Below, piece after piece: positions 16,763 to 25,080 of a DNA stretch of 54,374 nt. Location of the stretch: the IMG/VR virus record IMGVR_UViG_3300008963_000004, positions 1 to 54,374 of that record; one strand, given 5' to 3'. The DNA is from a virus. Positions within the stretch are counted from its first letter, which is position 1. Each line of letters starts with the position of its first letter. A model generated the notes under the pieces. The model saw nothing but the letters and a program-made list of their open reading frames with translations. It ran no database searches and was not told where the DNA came from. A program made the position numbers and the translations under genes.

Positions 16763-19357
16763 ATGATTAAACTAGACGTAATAGCTGAAGAATTGTTTAA
16801 TAAAATTCGCACTCGCTTTCCTGAAGTAACTCTTGGCGATAGCGACGGAACAATAACCAATGAACCTTCTCAAGCAAGATTTTTAGATTTTAAATATGTA
16901 ATCGGTGATGATAAAAATTTAGGAAATGTAAGTATAAGTCTTGACGAAGAAGATGGAATGACTTTAATTTTCAGTAAAGATATAGTCGACGAAGCTTATG
17001 GTGTTGCTAAAGATCATTGGTATAATTTTTTAAAAGATATGCGTAGATTTAGCAAAAAACGTCTAATGAAATTTGAAGTAAGAGATATTAATAGATCAAA
17101 TCTAACCAAAAGAGATTATCAATTTTTAGCACAAAACCGTCCTGGAGATAGAGCAATGGCTGAATCAAGAATGTATGGCACATCAAAAACAAGTTATCAA
17201 AAAATTGGCAATGCTAGATTAGCAATTAAGCACAGTGCACCAATAAACAACGAAAGTGCCAATGGTAGAACACAAAAAATTAAAAGTATATATGTAGAAT
17301 CACCGGATGGCGAAAGATTTAAGTTTCCTTACAAGCATCTCAGTGGTGCTAGAGCAATGGCTAGACATGTCAGCGAAGGCGGTACTGCATACGATGAGTT
17401 TGGTAAGCATATCAGTAGTTTAAGTGAAGAACTTGGCAAACTAAGAAAGTTTAATCAATACTTAACAAAAAACAGCGTAATGGCTGAAACATTAAATGAC
17501 TATACTGGTGTTGTAAAAGAACGTGTTGAAGAAATTAAAAAAGAAATATCAAAGTTGCAAAAAGAATCTTATTATAAAGAGGCATTTGAATCATTTGAAC
17601 CAAAAAGTTTTAGTGAGGTTCCAAAAGACGTCGAAGAAACTTGGATAGATCAACTTACTATTAAACAATTTAATGAAGAACTCAAAGATATTTTTCCTTA
17701 TGTGTATAATCTCATAGGTGAAAAATACATACAAGAAGTGACACTGGAAGATGTTATAAACGAAAATAATACAAAAACACACACAGTGTCTCGTGGCGAG
17801 ACAGTGTATAGCATTGCAAAACAATATGGCGTATCAGTTGAAGACGTAATCGAAGTAAACAATCTAGACGACAGGGCCACTATATATCCAGGACAAGATT
17901 TAGTAATACCAGTACAAATAGGCGCAGGTGCAACAAGAGAACTTTCTCCGTCAGGACAGCCCACTGGCAGCACACGAGGTGTAAATCCTATGGAAGAATT
18001 TGAAAATATCATGAACAGCATTGTAGAACATTTTGTAGAAGACACTGTTGAACATGGGCAACTTTATGTAAAATTTAGACCTAAAAAGACTCCAGGTGCT
18101 ACAGGCGGCATGGAGTATCTTACAGGATTTGCAGACTTTGCTCAGGATCCTGCACAGGTAAAAGAAAAGACAGCATTACGAAAATTTACAACACTTAATA
18201 GCATGGAAAATATAGCAAATGCTATCAAAAAGATGATGAACGACGAAACATTTGTTTCAGCAAAGCAGATTGTTCTTTATAGAGATAGGCCAGGATTAGA
18301 AAAGAAACATCCACATTTAGAGGAATTTTACAATTGGATTGAAACCAGCTATACGGGTGATAAAATTAAAATTGAAGAACCAGCAGAAGATCTAGACAAA
18401 CCTGAAAGAGAAAAGGGCGCTGGCAAAAAAAGACTTCCAAAAGGACATGCAGCTTCAGGAGAAATGGATGTTACGGCTCCTGAAAAGAAAATGACTCGTT
18501 ATTTTTCTATCGATAATGATAGACTTTTAGATTTTTTAAGAAAACAAATGCCAGATTTTATGAACAAACATTACAGAGCTAACATAAAAATGTTTGTAAT
18601 GAACGATCGAGATTATCGTCAGTTTGAGAAATTTTTACAATCTGAAAAAGTTGTAGATAATTATGGTCCAACTAACATTGATGTTGATCAGGAACGTAGT
18701 TTTTCCGAAGATACCCACAGTGAATCCCCTGACACAATGTCATCTGAGAAAGAAAGTAAAACACCACTAGGCGAATTTGAAAATATCATGAACAGCATTG
18801 TAGAACATTTTGTAGAAGACACTGTTGAACATGGGCAACTATTTGAAAACACAAACAATATTATACAACCAACTAGTTTATCACCTAGAGAGTTACAACA
18901 ATTCAATAGGGCTGTAGACCAATGGTTAGCTACTCGTCCATGGAGCATGGATGTAGATGAATTAAACCAAATAGTTGATTTTTTTAATCGTGCATCAAGA
19001 CTTAGCAAAACTCCTCCGCTTCTTCCAGCGGTTTTAGATTTCATTCAAAACCATCCAGGCAGAGATGCTCCAACTGAATCCCCTGACACAATGTCATCTG
19101 AGAAAGAAAGTAAAACACCACTGGGCGAATTTATTCTCAGTTATTTTGACAGAGAAACAGGACAATTTCCTAAAGGCCCAACAGCAGTACTTACTATGGT
19201 TGAAAAAGAGTACGGTGACAAATACGTATCGCATGCAAAAAACTTCATGGAAAAAGTTAACGATCTTGTTGCTAAAAAATCCGTATATAGCGAAAACAAA
19301 TCAAATAAAAAAACATCAGAAGTTGGTAGAATTTCAGCGTTAGCTGGATTAAAATGA
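16763..19357 (+). CDS. Large virion-type protein with LysM domain and internal repeats
   Basis: 864 aa. Residues 1-150 form a conserved module of marine T4-like phages (LDVIAEELFNKIRTRFPEV to MRRFSKKRLMKFEV). A LysM domain at about 337-383 (THTVSRGETVYSIAKQYGV...LVIPV) should bind peptidoglycan or chitin-like glycans. The segment EFENIMNSIVEHFVEDTVEH occurs twice (about 412 and 671), as does ESPDTMSSEKESKTPLGEF. The middle (MEYLTGFADFAQD..., DLDKPEREKGAG) resembles proteins near the packaging genes of cyanophages. It is probably a structural or ejected protein; the exact role is unknown. The last gene of the late block. Confidence 0.75.
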   Translation: MIKLDVIAEELFNKIRTRFPEVTLGDSDGTITNEPSQARFLDFKYVIGDDKNLGNVSISLDEEDGMTLIFSKDIVDEAYGVAKDHWYNFLKDMRRFSKKRLMKFEVRDINRSNLTKRDYQFLAQNRPGDRAMAESRMYGTSKTSYQKIGNARLAIKHSAPINNESANGRTQKIKSIYVESPDGERFKFPYKHLSGARAMARHVSEGGTAYDEFGKHISSLSEELGKLRKFNQYLTKNSVMAETLNDYTGVVKERVEEIKKEISKLQKESYYKEAFESFEPKSFSEVPKDVEETWIDQLTIKQFNEELKDIFPYVYNLIGEKYIQEVTLEDVINENNTKTHTVSRGETVYSIAKQYGVSVEDVIEVNNLDDRATIYPGQDLVIPVQIGAGATRELSPSGQPTGSTRGVNPMEEFENIMNSIVEHFVEDTVEHGQLYVKFRPKKTPGATGGMEYLTGFADFAQDPAQVKEKTALRKFTTLNSMENIANAIKKMMNDETFVSAKQIVLYRDRPGLEKKHPHLEEFYNWIETSYTGDKIKIEEPAEDLDKPEREKGAGKKRLPKGHAASGEMDVTAPEKKMTRYFSIDNDRLLDFLRKQMPDFMNKHYRANIKMFVMNDRDYRQFEKFLQSEKVVDNYGPTNIDVDQERSFSEDTHSESPDTMSSEKESKTPLGEFENIMNSIVEHFVEDTVEHGQLFENTNNIIQPTSLSPRELQQFNRAVDQWLATRPWSMDVDELNQIVDFFNRASRLSKTPPLLPAVLDFIQNHPGRDAPTESPDTMSSEKESKTPLGEFILSYFDRETGQFPKGPTAVLTMVEKEYGDKYVSHAKNFMEKVNDLVAKKSVYSENKSNKKTSEVGRISALAGLK
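17996..18840 (+). repeat. 68-nt direct repeat pair in the LysM gene
   Basis: 17996-18063 and 18773-18840 are identical apart from the last base and encode EFENIMNSIVEHFVEDTVEH. Strict DNA identity shows recent duplication or gene conversion. Confidence 0.85.
18721..19132 (+). repeat. 58-nt direct repeat pair in the LysM gene
   Basis: 18721-18778 recurs at 19075-19132 with a single difference (encoding ESPDTMSSEKESKTPLGEF). The first copy abuts the second copy of the 68-nt repeat, so the two repeat families interleave. Confidence 0.8.
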
Positions 19358-19463
19358 CATGATCACTTATCAAAACCAAAACACTATATATTAGCTGACC
19401 AGTTGGATAACTGGATTAGACATAATAAACGTATAGATTTTGACAAATTTAATAAAAAATAAA

Positions 19464-19492
19464 TTGACAAGATAAATAATATTGTGTAGTAT
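19464..19492 (+). promoter_or_regulatory. Promoter region of gp32 (sigma-70-like plus late octamer)
   Basis: TTGACA (19464-19469), 17-bp spacer, TAGTAT (19487-19492). The spacer contains GATAAATA (19471-19478), so early/middle and late transcription could start from the same place. The leader is about 65 nt and ends with AGGAGG, a full Shine-Dalgarno site, suited to a very abundant protein. Confidence 0.5.
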
Positions 19493-19560
19493 TAACACAG
19501 TGCTGCACATATTAAGGCACAAAACACATAGAATTATAGGCAATAAAGGAGGCAAATACT

Positions 19561-20562
19561 ATGGCTAGTTTAGCAGAAATCAGAGCCAAGCTCAAAGAAC
19601 AGGAAACACGTTCACAAGGTGGTTCCACAGGTGGCGACAACGCAATTTACGCATTTTGGAATATGAAAGAAGGCGACCAGGCAACTATTCGTTTTCTTCC
19701 CGATGGAAACCCTGACAATACATTCTTTTGGGCAGAACGGTTAATGATTAAGTTGCCATTTGCAGGCATTAAAGGCGAAACTGATTCTCGTCCTGTACAA
19801 GTACAAATTCCTTGCATGGAAATGTATGGCGAAACCTGTAATATACTCAATGAAGTGCGTGGATGGTTCAAAGATCCTAGTCTCGAAGAAATGGGTCGTA
19901 AATATTGGAAAAAGCGCAGCTATATTTTCCAAGGCTTTGTTACAGAAAATCCTCTCACAGAAGATACAACTCCAGATAATCCAATACGTAGATTTATTAT
20001 CGGACCTCAAATTTTTCAACTTATTAAAGCAGCATTAATGGATCCAGATATGGAAGAATTGCCAACAGATTACACTGCTGGTGTTGATTTCCGTCTTTCA
20101 AAAGGTACCAAAGGTGGTTATGCTGACTACTCAACATCTAACTGGGCACGTCGTGAACGTCCTCTATCAGATGAAGAAATGTCAGCAATTAACACACATG
20201 GACTGTATAATCTAAGCGACTTCCTACCTAAAAAGCCTGAAGAAACAGCTATTAAAGTAATGCAAGAAATGTTTGAAGCAAGTGTTGACGGCGAACCATA
20301 CGATCCAGATCGTTGGAGTCAATATTTCCGTCCTGCAGGAATGGCAGCTAGAACTGGCGATCCGTCACAGACAGCAAGTCCGCAAGCAACTGCAACCAGT
20401 CAAAGTGCACCGACAACGACTGAAAACACTGTAGCAGAATCAACAAGTACACCAGCAGCTCAAGGCGCAACAGAATCAGCTTCAACTACTGATACTAACA
20501 CAAGCGACAATGCTGGCGTACAAAATGTGTTAGATTTAATTCGCTCTCGTCAGAACCAATAA
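19561..20562 (+). CDS. 32: Single-stranded DNA-binding protein gp32
   Basis: 333 aa, T4 gp32 is 301. The N-terminal LAEIRAKLKEQE is the cooperativity domain. The core has FWNMKEGDQATIRFLPDGNPDN, AERLMIKLPFAGI and CMEMYGETCNILNEVRGWF; only two of the T4 zinc-ligand cysteines are obvious, so the zinc site may be reduced. The C-terminal ~75 residues are rich in S, T, A and Q and end in NVLDLIRSRQNQ. gp32 coats ssDNA and coordinates replication and recombination proteins. It has a perfect ribosome site and a strong terminator, so it is probably monocistronic; UvsX follows. Confidence 0.93.
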   Translation: MASLAEIRAKLKEQETRSQGGSTGGDNAIYAFWNMKEGDQATIRFLPDGNPDNTFFWAERLMIKLPFAGIKGETDSRPVQVQIPCMEMYGETCNILNEVRGWFKDPSLEEMGRKYWKKRSYIFQGFVTENPLTEDTTPDNPIRRFIIGPQIFQLIKAALMDPDMEELPTDYTAGVDFRLSKGTKGGYADYSTSNWARRERPLSDEEMSAINTHGLYNLSDFLPKKPEETAIKVMQEMFEASVDGEPYDPDRWSQYFRPAGMAARTGDPSQTASPQATATSQSAPTTTENTVAESTSTPAAQGATESASTTDTNTSDNAGVQNVLDLIRSRQNQ

Positions 20563-20572
20563 TCAACACATG

Positions 20573-20603
20573 CAAAGGGTTGCATCTTGAATGCAACCCT
20601 TTG
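20573..20603 (+). terminator. Terminator hairpin after gp32
   Basis: Thirteen-bp perfect stem CAAAGGGTTGCAT / ATGCAACCCTTTG with loop CTTGA, followed by TATTT. Very stable, with only a short T-rich tail. Confidence 0.8.
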
Positions 20604-20635
20604 TATTTACAAGCTTTATATTTTAGGAGAAATTA

Positions 20636-21721
20636 ATGGCAACTAAATCATTTGATCCAACGAAATTTCGTAATTCGTTGACCAAATCTATAACAGGTAT
20701 GAGTGCTGGATTTAATGATCCAACTGATTGGATAAGCACTGGAAATTTTGCACTAAATTATCTTATTAGCGGAGATTTTCATCGCGGCATTCCTTTAGGT
20801 AAAGTAAGCTGCTTTGCAGGCGAATCGGGTGCAGGTAAAAGTTTCATTTGTTCTGGTACTTTGGTACGTGAAGCACAAAAACAAGGTATTTTTGTAGTAT
20901 TAATCGACAGTGAAAATGCACTGGACGAATCATGGTTGCAGGCACTTGATGTAGACACTTCTGAGGATAAATTGCTCAAACTCAATATGGCAATGATAGA
21001 CGATGTTGCAAAAACTATAACATTGTTTATGAAAGATTATAAAGATACGCCTGAAGAAGAACGTCCAAAGGTATTATTTGTAGTTGATTCATTGGGCATG
21101 CTTATGAGTCCAACTGAACTTAATCAGTTTGAAGCAGGTGATATGAAAGGCGACATGGGTCGCAAGGCCAAAGCACTAAAGGCACTGGTAACCAACTGTG
21201 TCAATATGTTTGGTGCACACAATGTTGGTCTAGTAGCAACTAATCACACATATGCAAGCCAAGATATGTTTGATCCAGATGATAAGATTGCAGGAGGTCA
21301 AGGTTTCATTTATGCATCAAGTATTGTTGTAGCAATGAAAAAGCTAAAACTAAAAGAAGACGAAAACGGCGTAAAAAGTTCAACTGTTCATGGTATCCGT
21401 GCCAAATGCAAAGTAATGAAAAGCCGTTATGCAAAACCTTTTGAAAGTGTAGAAGTGCGAATTCCTTATGAAACAGGCATGGATCCGTACAGCGGCCTAT
21501 TCGATCTGTTCGAAGCCAAAGGCTTATTAGAGAAAAAGGGCAATCGTTACAGCTATATTACCAGCGACGGTAACGAAATTATTGAATTTCGCAAAAATTG
21601 GAAGGGCGAATTGTTTGATAATGTAATGGCTGATTTGCCAAGAAAAGAAGAAGAACTACTAAATATAGTCGAATCTGAAGAATCAGAGGATGATTATATA
21701 GAGGAGCATGAAGCCGAATGA
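20636..21721 (+). CDS. uvsX: UvsX RecA-like recombinase
   Basis: 361 aa. Walker A GESGAGKS at residues 62-69, Walker B VLFVVDSLGML near 147-157, and a NHTYASQDMFDPDDKIAGGQG DNA-loop region near 200. It forms filaments on gp32-coated ssDNA and catalyses strand exchange for recombination-dependent replication. The C-terminus is acidic (EESEDDYIEEHEAE). AGGAG lies 6 nt before the ATG. It is followed by an overlapping small ORF and UvsY, which form one translationally coupled unit. Confidence 0.95.
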   Translation: MATKSFDPTKFRNSLTKSITGMSAGFNDPTDWISTGNFALNYLISGDFHRGIPLGKVSCFAGESGAGKSFICSGTLVREAQKQGIFVVLIDSENALDESWLQALDVDTSEDKLLKLNMAMIDDVAKTITLFMKDYKDTPEEERPKVLFVVDSLGMLMSPTELNQFEAGDMKGDMGRKAKALKALVTNCVNMFGAHNVGLVATNHTYASQDMFDPDDKIAGGQGFIYASSIVVAMKKLKLKEDENGVKSSTVHGIRAKCKVMKSRYAKPFESVEVRIPYETGMDPYSGLFDLFEAKGLLEKKGNRYSYITSDGNEIIEFRKNWKGELFDNVMADLPRKEEELLNIVESEESEDDYIEEHEAE

Positions 21722-21936
21722 ATGAAGAATTTGTTGCTGATATTTGGATGATGATGAAAGAATATCTAGATAAGAAACATGTTGAATTAGCAGCTGAAAG
21801 ATTTGTAGATGCTATAATTGATTATGGCATAAGTGACGAAGATCTCAAAGAAATGTTAGGAACAGATACACATCTTGATGCAGCAATTCAATATTATCTT
21901 GAAATGGATATTGATTTTGATAACGAGGATGATTAA
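21718..21936 (+). CDS. Small acidic hypothetical protein between UvsX and UvsY
   Basis: 72 aa, acidic, predicted helical (EEFVADIWMMMKEYLDKKHVELAAERF). Its ATGA overlaps the UvsX stop and its end touches the UvsY ATG, so it is translated with the recombination genes. The same small gene occurs in this position in other marine T4-like phages. It may be an accessory of UvsX/UvsY; there is no direct evidence. Confidence 0.75.
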   Translation: MNEEFVADIWMMMKEYLDKKHVELAAERFVDAIIDYGISDEDLKEMLGTDTHLDAAIQYYLEMDIDFDNEDD

Positions 21937-22391
21937 TGGGATGGTATAGTAGCGTTTCTCGTGACATTGGAAAAATTCCTGACGCTATTGCATATTTTGA
22001 AAATGAATTACAACAAGCTCGTATGGAAGTAAAACTTGTCGGTAATGTCGAACGTGCATCTGCAGAACTGCCTGGTATAGTCGAACACAGATTTAATCAA
22101 CTTCAAGAAATAGAAGCAATACTTGAATATCTTAATATAGAGTTGCGCAAATTGCGCAGCTCTTTCTTTAAACAGTATTTAGAAAACTATCAACGTGCTC
22201 TAAGCAGTCGCGATGTTGAAAAATATGTTGACGGTGAAAGTGATGTTTGTGATTACGAAAAAATCATAAACGAATTTGCGCTAATGCGTAACAAATGGTT
22301 AGGTGTACTGAAAGCACTTGATCAAAAGCAATGGCAAATTACAAACATTGTTAAACTACGTGTAGCAGGAATGGAAGATGCTACATTATAG
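21936..22391 (+). CDS. uvsY: UvsY recombination mediator
   Basis: 151 aa (T4 UvsY is 137), all-helical. Typical segments are ERASAELPGIVEHRFNQLQE, LEYLNIELRKLRSSFFKQYLE and a C-terminal NIVKLRVAGMEDATL. UvsY helps UvsX load on gp32-covered ssDNA. The position directly after UvsX and the small acidic gene supports the call. Confidence 0.88.
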   Translation: MGWYSSVSRDIGKIPDAIAYFENELQQARMEVKLVGNVERASAELPGIVEHRFNQLQEIEAILEYLNIELRKLRSSFFKQYLENYQRALSSRDVEKYVDGESDVCDYEKIINEFALMRNKWLGVLKALDQKQWQITNIVKLRVAGMEDATL

Positions 22392-22402
22392 GAATTTTTA
22401 AA

Positions 22403-22957
22403 ATGAGCAATATAAGCAATGAATATAAAAGTCAAATTAAAATATTATATTCTCAAAACAAAATGGGCAAAAATAGTAAAAGAAAAATACCCAAACTGTT
22501 TAATATGCCAGAGTTTTTAGAAAAATACAACCCAAATAGTATTATAGATTATGGTTGCGGATCTGGCGGAGTTGTTAATTATCTGTCAGAAACTTATAAT
22601 CTTGTAGAAGGTTATGACCCTTGTGTAGAAAGATACACTGTTTATCCAGACAAAGAATATGATGTTTTAGTTTCTATGGATGTATTAGAACATATAGAAC
22701 CTAAATTATTAGATGAGAATTTAAAGTCTATAAGTAAATTATTTACAAAAGCTGCATATTTAGATATTCATACTGGGTCATCACCGACAGTTCTTCCCGA
22801 TGGAAGAAATGCTCATTTAATACAAGAACAACCTGATTTTTGGCGTAAAAATATTTTAAAAAATATGAATGTAAAAATTGTAGATGAGTTTTGGAGAGAT
22901 CCGGTAAAAAAAGACGCTAAAATTTTAAATTATATTTTTATAGTTGAAAAAATATGA
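22403..22957 (+). CDS. SAM-dependent methyltransferase
   Basis: 184 aa class I methyltransferase: motif I IIDYGCGSGG near residue 46, and YDVLVSMDVLEHI (motif II region) near 85-98. The target may be a sugar, small molecule or protein. It starts the glycan cassette, so sugar methylation is the most likely role, though this is inference. The next gene overlaps its end by ATGA. No DNA-methyltransferase catalytic motif (DPPY or PC) is visible. Confidence 0.78.
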   Translation: MSNISNEYKSQIKILYSQNKMGKNSKRKIPKLFNMPEFLEKYNPNSIIDYGCGSGGVVNYLSETYNLVEGYDPCVERYTVYPDKEYDVLVSMDVLEHIEPKLLDENLKSISKLFTKAAYLDIHTGSSPTVLPDGRNAHLIQEQPDFWRKNILKNMNVKIVDEFWRDPVKKDAKILNYIFIVEKI

Positions 22958-23541
22958 AAATAATAATGTCATGTTCGTCTTCTCCAGACTTTATAAAAAA
23001 ATGGAAAAGATGTATAAATTCACAAAAAAAATATTGCCAATTACATGGATATGATTATGTAATTGATGACCGCCCTTTATTAGAAGGGCAAACTAATTCA
23101 GAATGGACTTGGAAGAAACATTATACATTAGATCAATATGAAGAAACGCATGACATATTTGTTGCAATTGATGCTGACTGTGAAATCAAACCTAACACAC
23201 CGCCGATTGAAAGTTTTTTAAACAAAAATAGCATATATTATGTATTAGGGGTTTCTAAAAGACCAAATGCAGGATTTATGGTTTATCGAAATGATTCTAT
23301 AAGAAAATATTTTCATACTGAACTTATAAAAAGACGTTTGCAAAAAGTTCCGTCAAAATTTAAGGTTAAACCATCTGGCGATAATGGACATGTAATATGG
23401 ATATTATCCGAAATGTCGGAAGGACTGCAAGAACTTCCTTTGGAATGGAATTGTAGTCAACCTAAATATAAAGATAGTGCATATATATTGCATTATACAA
23501 ATCATCTAAGAAAATATTATAATGATTTACGAAGTTCATAG
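22954..23541 (+). CDS. GT-A type glycosyltransferase-like protein
   Basis: 195 aa. An N-terminal IMSCSSSPDFIKKWKRCINSQ and a DIFVAIDADCEI segment with a DAD triplet (about residues 68-76) suggest a small GT-A nucleotide-sugar transferase of the type common in marine phages. A later LHYTNHLRKYY fits the metal-ligand histidine near the C-terminus of such enzymes. It overlaps the previous gene by 4 nt and the next one by 20 nt. Donor and acceptor are unknown. Confidence 0.65.
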   Translation: MKIIMSCSSSPDFIKKWKRCINSQKKYCQLHGYDYVIDDRPLLEGQTNSEWTWKKHYTLDQYEETHDIFVAIDADCEIKPNTPPIESFLNKNSIYYVLGVSKRPNAGFMVYRNDSIRKYFHTELIKRRLQKVPSKFKVKPSGDNGHVIWILSEMSEGLQELPLEWNCSQPKYKDSAYILHYTNHLRKYYNDLRSS

Positions 23542-24280
23542 AAAAGTATACAATAATATAGGAGATTACTACTGTAATCCGAGTAAATATTTTAATTTTT
23601 CAGAAGTCACCTCTGGTGAAATAATGTATAATGATTTTCCTGTAAAAGACAACATTTTAATTATTGGCGGCGGTGGACTTATTCACAAAAAATTTCAACT
23701 ACATATTCAAAATATATTAAATAAATCTCCTAAATTCAGCGTATTATGGGGTATTGGACATAATTTTGGAAAAAAACATGTAAAAAAACAAGGCAGCAAT
23801 GTTTACTATCCTAAATGGATTGACGAAGTTGATTTAGTAGGAATTAGAGATTGGATTCCTGGTCAAGAAAAATACTACCTTCCTTGTGTTAGTTGTATGC
23901 ATAATACATTTAATAAGTCATACAAAAGTCAATATGAATTTGTGTATTTTACACATGCTTTTAAATCTAAATATACTCTTAACAATTATCCTCATATGTC
24001 AAACAACGAAATGAACTTTGACAAGGTTATAGAATTTTTAGGTAGTGGAAATACAGTCATAACAGACAGTTATCACGGAGCATATTGGGCACAGTTATTA
24101 GGAAAAAATGTAATTGTATCAAGCTGGAGTGTTAAGTTCGATCACATGAAATATCCACCAAAATTTATAAACTCAATTAACGATACTCCGATTATTATTA
24201 ACAATAGACTCGATGGGTTTTTAGAAGAATGTAGACATCTAAATGAAGTTTTCTATCAAAAGTTTTTAAGCTGTTTATAA
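23522..24280 (+). CDS. Polysaccharide pyruvyl transferase-like protein
   Basis: 252 aa. Family signs: an N-terminal NNIGDYYCNPSKYF, ILIIGGGGLIHKKF (about 40-55), VGIRDW and a C-terminal VITDSYHGAYWAQLLGKNVIV. The family transfers a pyruvyl ketal from PEP to surface sugars; some relatives use other donors. It is shorter than bacterial CsaB/WcaK proteins. Its start overlaps the previous gene by 20 nt. It supports the view that the cassette builds a decorated glycan. Confidence 0.75.
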   Translation: MIYEVHRKVYNNIGDYYCNPSKYFNFSEVTSGEIMYNDFPVKDNILIIGGGGLIHKKFQLHIQNILNKSPKFSVLWGIGHNFGKKHVKKQGSNVYYPKWIDEVDLVGIRDWIPGQEKYYLPCVSCMHNTFNKSYKSQYEFVYFTHAFKSKYTLNNYPHMSNNEMNFDKVIEFLGSGNTVITDSYHGAYWAQLLGKNVIVSSWSVKFDHMKYPPKFINSINDTPIIINNRLDGFLEECRHLNEVFYQKFLSCL

Positions 24281-24284
24281 CACT

Positions 24285-24292
24285 TATAAATA
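24285..24292 (+). promoter_or_regulatory. Late promoter before the cytidylyltransferase-cupin gene
   Basis: TATAAATA, exactly the T4 late consensus, 5 nt before the ATG at 24298. Predicts a leaderless late transcript for the middle of the glycan cassette. Confidence 0.65.
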
Positions 24293-24297
24293 TCTAC

Positions 24298-25080
24298 ATG
24301 AACAAAGTAGTTTTAACCACGGGAGGCTTCGATCCTCCTCACTCGGGACATATCGAATACTTCAAAGCAGCACGAGAACTTGGTGATCATTTAGTAGTCG
24401 GTCTCAATTCAGATGCATGGTTAACTCGTAAAAAAGGCAGGCCGTTTATGCCCGTCGAAGAACGAGCTGCTATTATCAAAGAGTTAGAGTGTGTTGACGA
24501 AGTTATTACATTTAACGACAACGATGACAGTTCTTGTGCAGCTATTATGCAGGTTTTACAAACCAAAAGTACCAGCTGGAAAATTGTTTTTGCCAACGGT
24601 GGCGATAGAGACAGTGCTAAAAATACGCCAGAATTCGAAACATATGGCGATCATCCTGACGTAGAATTTCGCTGGGGTGTCGGCGGCAAAAACAAAAAGA
24701 ATTCCAGCAGTTGGATTCTAGATGAATGGAAAACTCAAAAAACCGAACGAGATTGGGGATACTGGAGAGTGCTAGACGATAAGCCTGCAAAAGGTTATAA
24801 AGTTAAAGAATTGGTAATTTATCCAGGTAAGAGTCTTAGCAATCAGCGACATTTTAAAAGATCTGAACACTGGCATGTTCTTGAAGGCGAAGTAAAGATG
24901 GACACAGAATATCAAGGTAGAAACGAAACAGTTCATCTTTTTCCTGAAAACGTTCACGGTTATCTAATTGAAAAAATGGTTTGGCACCAAGCTAGTAATC
25001 CAGGAAATAAAAATGCTCACATACTTGAAATACAATGGGGTACTGAGTGTATTGAAAATGATATTGAAAGGAAAAATTAA
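24298..25080 (+). CDS. Cytidylyltransferase-like domain fused to a cupin
   Basis: 260 aa in two parts. Residues 1-130: TTGGFDPPHSGHIEYFKAARELGDHLVVGLNSD, split here only by the HxGH nucleotidyltransferase motif (PHSGH), as in RfaE/TagD-type enzymes that make CDP- or ADP-activated polyols and heptoses. Residues ~155-255: a cupin beta-barrel (QRHFKRSEHWHVLEGEV; HLFPENVHGYLIEKM; WGTE) like the isomerase end of type II mannose-6-phosphate isomerase. A fused enzyme could activate and isomerise a sugar phosphate. Late promoter at -5; the stop overlaps the next ATG. Confidence 0.78.
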   Translation: MNKVVLTTGGFDPPHSGHIEYFKAARELGDHLVVGLNSDAWLTRKKGRPFMPVEERAAIIKELECVDEVITFNDNDDSSCAAIMQVLQTKSTSWKIVFANGGDRDSAKNTPEFETYGDHPDVEFRWGVGGKNKKNSSSWILDEWKTQKTERDWGYWRVLDDKPAKGYKVKELVIYPGKSLSNQRHFKRSEHWHVLEGEVKMDTEYQGRNETVHLFPENVHGYLIEKMVWHQASNPGNKNAHILEIQWGTECIENDIERKN

